A stretch of DNA of 13,210 bases from Bacillota bacterium (GTDB lineage: Bacteria; Bacillota; Clostridia; Lachnospirales; Lachnospiraceae): the NCBI GenBank assembly GCA_017861355.1, contig JAGFXQ010000056.1, positions 1 to 13,210 on the forward strand, written 5' to 3'. The notes under the pieces are model-generated. The model searched no databases, was not told the DNA's origin, and saw only the letters and a list, made by a program, of their open reading frames with translations. Below, piece after piece: positions 6,704-11,375 of this stretch; position 1 is the first letter of the stretch; every line of letters starts with the position of its first letter. The position numbers and the translations under genes were made by a program.

Positions 6704-7720
6704 ATGATTACAGTCAGTGTCTGTATGATAGTGAAGGATGAAGAAAAAGTACTGGCAAGATGCCTGGATTCTCTTCGGGGTTTGGCAGATGAGATTATTG
6801 TCGTAGATACCGGATCCGGAGATGCTACCAAGGAGATCGCGGCGGCTTATACAGATAAGATCTATGATTTTACATGGATTCATGATTTTGCAGCAGCAAG
6901 AAATTATTCCTTTTCCAAGGCTACGATGGATTATATTTATGTTGCGGATGCGGATGAAGTCATCGACGATGAAAACAGACATCGTTTTCTTACACTAAAA
7001 CAAACATTGTTGCCCGAAATAGAGATCGTTCAGATGAAATACGCGAATCAATTGGCTTACAATACCACCTATAACTTTGACCTGGAATATCGTCCAAAGC
7101 TGTACAAGCGTCTACGAACCTTCCAATGGGTTGAGCCGGTTCATGAAAATGTCGTATTGTCACCTATCATCTATGACAGTGACATTGTAATACAGCATAA
7201 GCCGATCTCACAGCATGCCGGAAGAGATTTTCAGATGTTTCAGAGAACACTTCATAGAGAAGGAAAGTTGTCACCGAAGCTCTTCAAAATGTATGCCAGA
7301 GAGCTGTTTATCGCCGGTGAAGAAAAGGATTTCCTGGAGGCTTTCGACTACTTCAGTGAATGCGCCGAACGAGAGGAATATAGCGATCAGGAACGTAAGA
7401 TAAACGAATGTATCCTTGCCAGATGCTATCACCTACGCAGGGATTTTACCGGTTTCCTAAAGTGCTGTCTTCATAATCTGGCAGATAACAAAGCAAGTGC
7501 CGAAGTATGCTATGAATTGGGAGAATATTTTACGGAACTTGGGGACTATAAGGAGGCAGTCATCTGGTATTATAATGCTGCTTATGAGACAGAATGTGAA
7601 TTGAATATTCATTATTCCGGTGATTTCCCTTTGAAGAGGCTGGCTGAATGTTACCGCAAGCTTGGGATAACAGAGCAGGCAGAAGCATTTCAAGTGTTAT
7701 ATGAGGGATGGAGTAAGTAG
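6704..7720 (+). CDS. Second family 2 glycosyltransferase with C-terminal TPR repeats
   Basis: A 338-residue paralogue of the enzyme at 2984-4069. By hand alignment about 55 of the first 86 residues are identical, including VSVCMIVKDEE, VDTGSGD (34-40), KIYDFTWIHDFAAARNYS and the DAD metal/nucleotide motif at 82-84. EPVHE (144-148) is the late active-site region. The second half is helical with TPR-like units near 266-298 and 310-335 and differs much more from the paralogue, as expected if the two read different acceptors. It is probably cytoplasmic and uses a nucleotide-activated sugar; donor and acceptor are unknown. I chose the ATG at 6704, five bases after GGAGG (6694-6698). An in-frame ATG at 6692 overlaps that ribosome binding site and is unlikely. 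The next gene begins 22 bp after the stop, so the two are almost certainly co-transcribed. Confidence 0.85.
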   Translation: MITVSVCMIVKDEEKVLARCLDSLRGLADEIIVVDTGSGDATKEIAAAYTDKIYDFTWIHDFAAARNYSFSKATMDYIYVADADEVIDDENRHRFLTLKQTLLPEIEIVQMKYANQLAYNTTYNFDLEYRPKLYKRLRTFQWVEPVHENVVLSPIIYDSDIVIQHKPISQHAGRDFQMFQRTLHREGKLSPKLFKMYARELFIAGEEKDFLEAFDYFSECAEREEYSDQERKINECILARCYHLRRDFTGFLKCCLHNLADNKASAEVCYELGEYFTELGDYKEAVIWYYNAAYETECELNIHYSGDFPLKRLAECYRKLGITEQAEAFQVLYEGWSK

Positions 7721-7742
7721 GCAGTTTGGGAGGGATCAATAC

Positions 7743-8657
7743 GTGATACAAAGCATAAGAAATATCTTTGAGCATAATACCAGACTTTTAGGAGAGATGG
7801 ATAAAGCAATCTATTATTTCCGTGGACAGCAGATCGATATGGCTTTAGGGCATATGGCTAAATCCATTGATGAAGTAAGAATCAGTATAGAGACGATAAT
7901 ATCGAATCGGGATTATTTTAATGTAGTTGATACAGAATCTATGCTGGAGATGCTGAAGGGGATACTTGAGGCAAAGAAGAACAAAGACTTTATCCTATTA
8001 GCAGATTTACTTGAGCTACAGCTGATTAACTTTCTGATTGGAGTGCAGGAGCTGATCATCAGCAAGGAAGAGATTGATTTTAACGAAGAGAACTATCGAG
8101 ATAATATTGAGGTAATACTTAATCATAGTGAAGGATTGGAAGACAGCTTAAGGGAACCGATCGATACAGCTAAGCTGTTAGAGAGTGGCTACCGGGTTGA
8201 ATTCACCTCCTGTGGGTTGATGACTCTGGCTGCGGAAAATGACGGCTGTCAATTTTATTTTCATACGAACAGCAAGATCCAGACCGAAGCCTTCCTACTC
8301 GCAAAGCAATGGTATCAGAGTGAGAGAAAGCATTATCATATCTATGGTTTTGGTATGGGCTATCACATCCGGGAGCTTCTTGCGCTGGACCCGCTGGCTC
8401 AAATCACGGTGTACGAATCAGATGCTGATGTAATTAAATTAGCCTGTGCCTTTACAGATATGAAGAATGTTTTTCACAGTCATAAGGTAAAGGTAATCTT
8501 TGATCCGAAGTTTGCCCGGATGGATGAAATGCTGTCTAATCCGGAGAAGGAAGGCGATTTACTCGTTCATTATCCTTCCTATAAGAATATCAAGGAGAAT
8601 AAGGGTAGAGAGTTACTGGCCTCCGGACTTCCATGGCTTGAGACGATCGAAGCATGA
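7743..8657 (+). CDS. Maf-like (motility-associated factor) N-terminal-domain protein lacking the DUF115 domain
   Basis: A 304-residue cytoplasmic protein in two parts. Residues 1-135 are predicted all-helical (MDKAIYYFRGQQIDMALGHM, then ILLADLLELQLINFLIG). Residues 145-300 resemble the N-terminal domain of Maf flagellin glycosyltransferases: a short beta region (FYFHTNSKIQTEAFLLA) followed by a Rossmann-like motif YGFGMGYHIRELL (201-213) and VYESDADVIKLA (223-234). Full Maf proteins continue into a DUF115/MptE-like catalytic domain that transfers pseudaminic or legionaminic acid to flagellin; here the frame stops without it. The family call rests on remembered motif patterns and is moderate. 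I chose the GTG at 7743 because GGGAGGG (7728-7734) lies eight bases before it; an upstream ATG at 7701 would overlap the preceding gene and lacks a site. It may be an accessory or acceptor-recognition subunit, or a truncated relic. Confidence 0.6.
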   Translation: MIQSIRNIFEHNTRLLGEMDKAIYYFRGQQIDMALGHMAKSIDEVRISIETIISNRDYFNVVDTESMLEMLKGILEAKKNKDFILLADLLELQLINFLIGVQELIISKEEIDFNEENYRDNIEVILNHSEGLEDSLREPIDTAKLLESGYRVEFTSCGLMTLAAENDGCQFYFHTNSKIQTEAFLLAKQWYQSERKHYHIYGFGMGYHIRELLALDPLAQITVYESDADVIKLACAFTDMKNVFHSHKVKVIFDPKFARMDEMLSNPEKEGDLLVHYPSYKNIKENKGRELLASGLPWLETIEA

Positions 8658-8725
8658 GGTACCAACGAATACAAATACTACTGTAACAGGGATAAGAAAA
8701 ATATAAATAAGAGCAACAACATGTC

Positions 8726-8754
8726 TTGATAAGTTACAGGGGTTATGCCATAAT
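8726..8754 (+). promoter_or_regulatory. Vegetative promoter with extended -10 for the lspA-like gene
   Basis: TTGATA (8726-8731), a 17 bp spacer and CATAAT (8749-8754) fit sigma-A, and TGC immediately before the -10 (8746-8748) makes it an extended -10. Initiation near 8761 leaves a leader of about 50 nt before the ATG at 8811. The rest of the 153 bp gap shows nothing convincing, and no terminator for the upstream glycosylation unit was found. Confidence 0.65.
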
Positions 8755-8810
8755 AGATATGTAAATATTAGTAATTATCATTCAGTCGGATTGTAGTTAG
8801 GAGGAAGATT

Positions 8811-9293
8811 ATGATTTATATTCTGATTATACTGGTAATTGTGATCGGAGAATATTTTACTAAGAGTTATATCGAGAAAAATAGAGAACTTGGGGAACGG
8901 CAGGAGATTCTGAAGGGTAAGATTATCATCCGTAAGCATCATAATGAAGGTGCATTTTTGAATTTTATGGGTGAAAAAAAGGAGATGCTAAAGACCATCT
9001 CCTGTATCCTGTTAGGTCTTGTATCACTCCTTTTTATCATTCTTCTTCCCAAGAAAGGGATGAAGATATTTAAGCTTGGTTTAGCTTTTGCCCTAGGCGG
9101 TGCAATCAGCAATGTTGCGGATCGAATCATGAGGGGCTATGTGGTGGATTATTTTAGCATCAATTGTAAGAAACTGAAAAGCATCATATTCAATCTGTCG
9201 GATATGGCCATTTTTCTTGGTACCGGGTTGATGATGTTATCTTCCACTTTTACTACAGTATTCAAGGGCAGCTCCCATAAAACCACGGAATAA
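8811..9293 (+). CDS. Signal peptidase II (LspA, peptidase family A8) homologue
   Basis: Integral membrane aspartic peptidase, 160 residues, normal length for LspA, which removes the signal peptide from diacylglyceryl-modified prolipoproteins. Hydrophobic segments lie at about 1-13, 62-79, 87-100 and 124-146, giving four membrane helices. The signature blocks are present: HNEGAF (44-49), GGAISNVADRIMRGYVVDYF (96-115) and FNLSD (127-131). From the known LspA structures the catalytic pair should be Asp113 and Asp131, with Asn101, Arg105 and Asn128 also conserved. The usual DxxTK motif of the first helix reads ExFTK-like here (Glu14, Thr17, Lys18), a conservative change that may mark a divergent paralogue. 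AGGAGG (8799-8804) supports the start. The last 57 bp overlap the 3' end of pyrG on the other strand. Being alone and divergent, it might not be the only LspA of the cell. Confidence 0.85.
   Translation: MIYILIILVIVIGEYFTKSYIEKNRELGERQEILKGKIIIRKHHNEGAFLNFMGEKKEMLKTISCILLGLVSLLFIILLPKKGMKIFKLGLAFALGGAISNVADRIMRGYVVDYFSINCKKLKSIIFNLSDMAIFLGTGLMMLSSTFTTVFKGSSHKTTE
8974..9003 (-). terminator. Minus-strand intrinsic terminator inside the lspA-like gene, probably for pyrG
   Basis: On the minus strand an 8 bp perfect stem, AGGAGATG with CATCTCCT (9003-8996 and 8987-8980), encloses an eight-base loop and runs into a U tract made by the seven A residues at 8974-8980. It lies about 235 nt beyond the pyrG stop codon. 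No nearer terminator for pyrG was found. Using it would make the pyrG 3' untranslated region antisense to more than half of the lspA-like gene. Confidence 0.65.
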
Positions 9294-10853
9294 AGGATGA
9301 GGCTTATTCGGTCTGGATTTGAATTCCGGATGAGCCTGAGTTGCTAAGAACCAAGGATGATCCTCTAATTCAATCATTTCCACGATGCGTCCATCGGGAG
9401 ATAAGCCGGATAGCTTTAGGTTATGCTTGGTAAAATCATTACGATAATAGTTATTTACTTCATAACGGTGGCGGTGTCTTTCATGAATGACCTTGTCACC
9501 ATAGAGTGCATAAGCTTTGCTGTTTTCCTCCAGTACACAGGGATAGGAGCCAAGTCTTAAGGTGCCACCGAGATCTTCAACCCCATCCTGCTCAGGCATA
9601 AGATTGATAATCGGATGTGTGGTAGATGGATCAAGTTCAACACTGTGAGCATCCTCGAAGCCTATTACATTGCGAGCAAATTCTACAAGTGCCAGCTGCA
9701 TGCCAAGACATAATCCTAAGAACGGGATTTTGTGTTCTCTGGCATAGCAGATGGCATTTATTTTGCCTTCAATACCGCGATCGCCAAAGCCACCGGGGAC
9801 TACAATACCGCATACGTCACTTAACAGCTCTGCTACGTTTTCCTTTGTTACATCCTCAGAGGGAATCCATTTGATGGAGATGGCAGCATTATGAGCAACA
9901 GCACCATGCTTCAAAGATTCAACTACACTGATATATGCATCGTGTAATTGGGTATACTTACCAACTAAGGCAACCTTTACTTCTGCCTTCGGATTCTTGA
10001 GGGACTGTACCATCTGCTCCCAATCAGCAAGATCCGGTGTAGGACAGGGCAGCTGGAGACAATCGAGGGTCACCTCAGCGATATGCTCCTTTTCCAGAGC
10101 AAGGGGTGCCTCATACAGATATTCAACATCAAGGTTCTGCAATACATTCGAGCTTGGAACATTACAGAAGAGAGCAATTTTCTCTTTGATACCGTTCTCT
10201 AGTGGCTGCTCGGTGCGGCATACGATGATATCAGGGCGAATACCCATTCCCTGCAACTCCTTAACGCTGGCCTGGGTAGGTTTTGTTTTCATCTCCCCGG
10301 AGGCACGCAGATAGGGAATCAGGGTAACATGAATCAAAGCAACATTGTGATCTCCCACATCCTGGCGGAATTGACGAATCGCCTCCAGGAAGGGCTGACT
10401 TTCGATATCACCCACAGTACCACCTACCTCAATGATGGCGATATGAGTATTTGTGTCCGAATCATTTCTGTAAAAACGGCTCTTGATTTCATTTGTGATA
10501 TGGGGAATTACCTGTACGGTACCTCCGCCGAAATCACCCCGACGTTCCTTTGATAATACGGACCAGTAGATTTTACCTGTTGTAACGTTGGACATCTTGT
10601 TAAGACTTTCATCAATGAATCTCTCATAATGTCCGAGATCCAGATCGGTCTCTGCACCATCGTCCGTAACAAATACTTCACCATGCTGGATGGGATTCAT
10701 TGTACCCGGATCGATATTGATATAAGGGTCAAATTTTTGCATGGTAACATGATAACCGCGCGCCTTTAAGAGACGCCCAAGTGAAGCGGCAGTGATACCC
10801 TTGCCTAAGCCGGATACAACACCACCGGTAACAAAAACATATTTCGTAGCCAT
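9237..10853 (-). CDS. pyrG: CTP synthase (glutamine-hydrolysing), PyrG
   Basis: Cytosolic enzyme that aminates UTP to CTP using ATP and glutamine, the last step of de novo CTP synthesis; 538 residues, full length. The N-terminal synthetase domain (about 1-270) begins KYVFVTGGVVSGLGKGI with the ATP loop SGLGKG (14-19), followed by KFDPYINIDPGTMNP (40-54) and the DDGAETDLDLGHYERF signature (64-79). The class I glutamine amidotransferase domain (about 292-535) has the nucleophile Cys382 in GLCLGMQ and the partners His508 and Glu510 in AHPEF. The ATG is preceded on its strand by GGAGG (10861-10865). A strong promoter and a long structured leader lie upstream and suggest regulation by transcription attenuation. 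Its 3' end overlaps the converging lspA-like gene by 57 bp, ending at KSGR in a region where PyrG C-termini vary. Confidence 0.98.
   Translation of the reverse strand: MATKYVFVTGGVVSGLGKGITAASLGRLLKARGYHVTMQKFDPYINIDPGTMNPIQHGEVFVTDDGAETDLDLGHYERFIDESLNKMSNVTTGKIYWSVLSKERRGDFGGGTVQVIPHITNEIKSRFYRNDSDTNTHIAIIEVGGTVGDIESQPFLEAIRQFRQDVGDHNVALIHVTLIPYLRASGEMKTKPTQASVKELQGMGIRPDIIVCRTEQPLENGIKEKIALFCNVPSSNVLQNLDVEYLYEAPLALEKEHIAEVTLDCLQLPCPTPDLADWEQMVQSLKNPKAEVKVALVGKYTQLHDAYISVVESLKHGAVAHNAAISIKWIPSEDVTKENVAELLSDVCGIVVPGGFGDRGIEGKINAICYAREHKIPFLGLCLGMQLALVEFARNVIGFEDAHSVELDPSTTHPIINLMPEQDGVEDLGGTLRLGSYPCVLEENSKAYALYGDKVIHERHRHRYEVNNYYRNDFTKHNLKLSGLSPDGRIVEMIELEDHPWFLATQAHPEFKSRPNKPHPLFRGFMGAALEYCSKSGR
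9300..9337 (+). repeat. Stable hairpin just after the lspA-like stop codon, within pyrG
   Basis: AGGCTTATTCGG (9300-9311) pairs with CCGGATGAGCCT (9326-9337) over 12 positions with two G-U wobbles when read on +, seven bases after the lspA-like stop. There is no U tract, so it is not a classical terminator; it might protect the mRNA 3' end. It is also pyrG coding sequence (antisense), so codon constraint could explain it. Confidence 0.35.
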
Positions 10854-10903
10854 GATACTACCTCCTGATTATTCTATTATTTCACTATGAAAAGATTTTA
10901 CGC

Positions 10904-10947
10904 AATAAAAAAAGCCATCAACCAGATCAATTGAAAAGGTTTAAGGC
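10904..10947 (-). terminator. Leader terminator (attenuator) upstream of pyrG
   Basis: On the minus strand GCCTTAAACC (10947-10938) pairs with GGTTGATGGC (10923-10914) at 8 of 10 positions around a 14-base loop, then runs into TTTTTTTATT (10913-10904). It lies about 50 bp before the pyrG ATG. The stem is of moderate strength, as is usual for conditional terminators. Confidence 0.6.
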
Positions 10948-11072
10948 AAAAATGGGTGAATTAAGCCAGGCAGTCCTTATGGTGGACCTTAAACCAGGTT
11001 CCGGCACCCTTGCTGGTACGATGTACAATTCATAATTAATAGAAAGTTCGCAATGCGTACTTTCTATTGTTG
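10904..11072 (-). ncRNA. Structured pyrG leader, candidate riboswitch or attenuator
   Basis: From the predicted start near 11072 the minus-strand leader folds in order as follows. A 5' hairpin (11068-11038) has 10 bp outer arms AATAGAAAGT/ACTTTCTATT and an inner CGC/GCG. A GTAC/GTAC element lies near 11024-11016. A long interrupted hairpin follows, with GGGTG (11009-11005) opposite CACCC (10958-10954), GCCGG opposite CCTGGC, and GGTCC (10988-10984) opposite GGACT (10976-10972). The strand GGTTTAAGG (10995-10987) is a perfect 9-base complement of CCTTAAACC (10946-10938), which is the 5' arm of the terminator at 10947-10904. Terminator and antiterminator are therefore mutually exclusive. I could not match it to T-box, SRP RNA or any riboswitch class I know. 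The predicted start has no G run, unlike the reiterative-transcription control of Bacillus pyrG. Confidence 0.55.
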
Positions 11073-11078
11073 TTGGTT

Positions 11079-11107
11079 AGTATACTACAAATGAAGAATG
11101 AAGTCAA
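11079..11107 (-). promoter_or_regulatory. pyrG promoter with overlapping dyad
   Basis: On the minus strand TTGACT (11107-11102), a 17 bp spacer and TATACT (11084-11079) form a near-consensus sigma-A promoter; initiation is expected near 11072. A perfect dyad TGAAGAAT-N7-ATTCTTCA (11092-11114) is centred on the -35 element and is a candidate operator. The distance to the pyrG ATG (about 220 nt) makes room for the structured leader. Confidence 0.75.
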
Positions 11108-11262
11108 TTCTTCAAAAAGACATTTTAACTGGAATATGTTTTAAGTTATGTGACATAATCATAGTTTGTATTATTAATGTGATATATAATAAGGAAGAGT
11201 TAAATATAGCTCCCGATTCCTGTTGTACACAATTTAATCATAGAATTTTAAGAACAATTTAA

Positions 11263-11291
11263 TTGATTTATGGAAAGACTATAAGTATAAT
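11263..11291 (+). promoter_or_regulatory. Vegetative promoter of ftsH
   Basis: TTGATT (11263-11268), a 17 bp spacer and a perfect TATAAT (11286-11291) form a good sigma-A promoter. Initiation near 11298 gives a leader of about 78 nt before the ATG at 11376. Confidence 0.7.
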
Positions 11292-11321
11292 GAGTTATAC
11301 GGTCCATATTGGCAGAAATAG

Positions 11322-11340
11322 GGACTATAAGTCCGTTTTT
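11322..11340 (+). terminator. Small terminator-like hairpin in the ftsH leader
   Basis: GGACT-ATA-AGTCC (11322-11334) followed by GTTTTT (11335-11340) has the form of a minimal intrinsic terminator between the ftsH promoter and gene. GGTCC at 11301-11305 could pair with GGGAC at 11321-11325 instead and disrupt it. With five stem pairs and a three-base loop it is weak. Confidence 0.3.
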
Positions 11341-11375
11341 ATAAATACAATCAGCTCTATGAATAGGAGGATTTC

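Larger units (their letters stand above)
11115..11375 (+). other. ftsH side of the pyrG-ftsH divergent region
   Basis: AT-rich non-coding DNA. It holds a second TATAAT at 11185-11190 with no good -35, the ftsH promoter (11263-11291), a small terminator-like hairpin (11322-11340) and the ftsH ribosome binding site AGGAGG (11365-11370). I see nothing else in 11115-11262. Confidence 0.5.

Noticed and set aside
6524..6982. Minus-strand 152-codon frame with many Cys and Ile
   Set aside because: It is largely the antisense shadow of the second GT2-TPR, lacks a ribosome binding site and resembles no family.
7701..7742. ATG start for the Maf-like protein overlapping the preceding gene
   Set aside because: No ribosome binding site precedes it, while GGGAGGG sits eight bases before the GTG at 7743.
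9626..10553. Plus-strand frames within the pyrG region
   Set aside because: They are antisense to a full-length, motif-complete CTP synthase and have unnatural composition.
10954..11016. T-box or small SRP RNA in the pyrG leader
   Set aside because: AAGGGTGCCGGAACC only superficially resembles the T-box sequence, and the apical loop after GGTCC is not the GNRA-type loop of SRP RNA.
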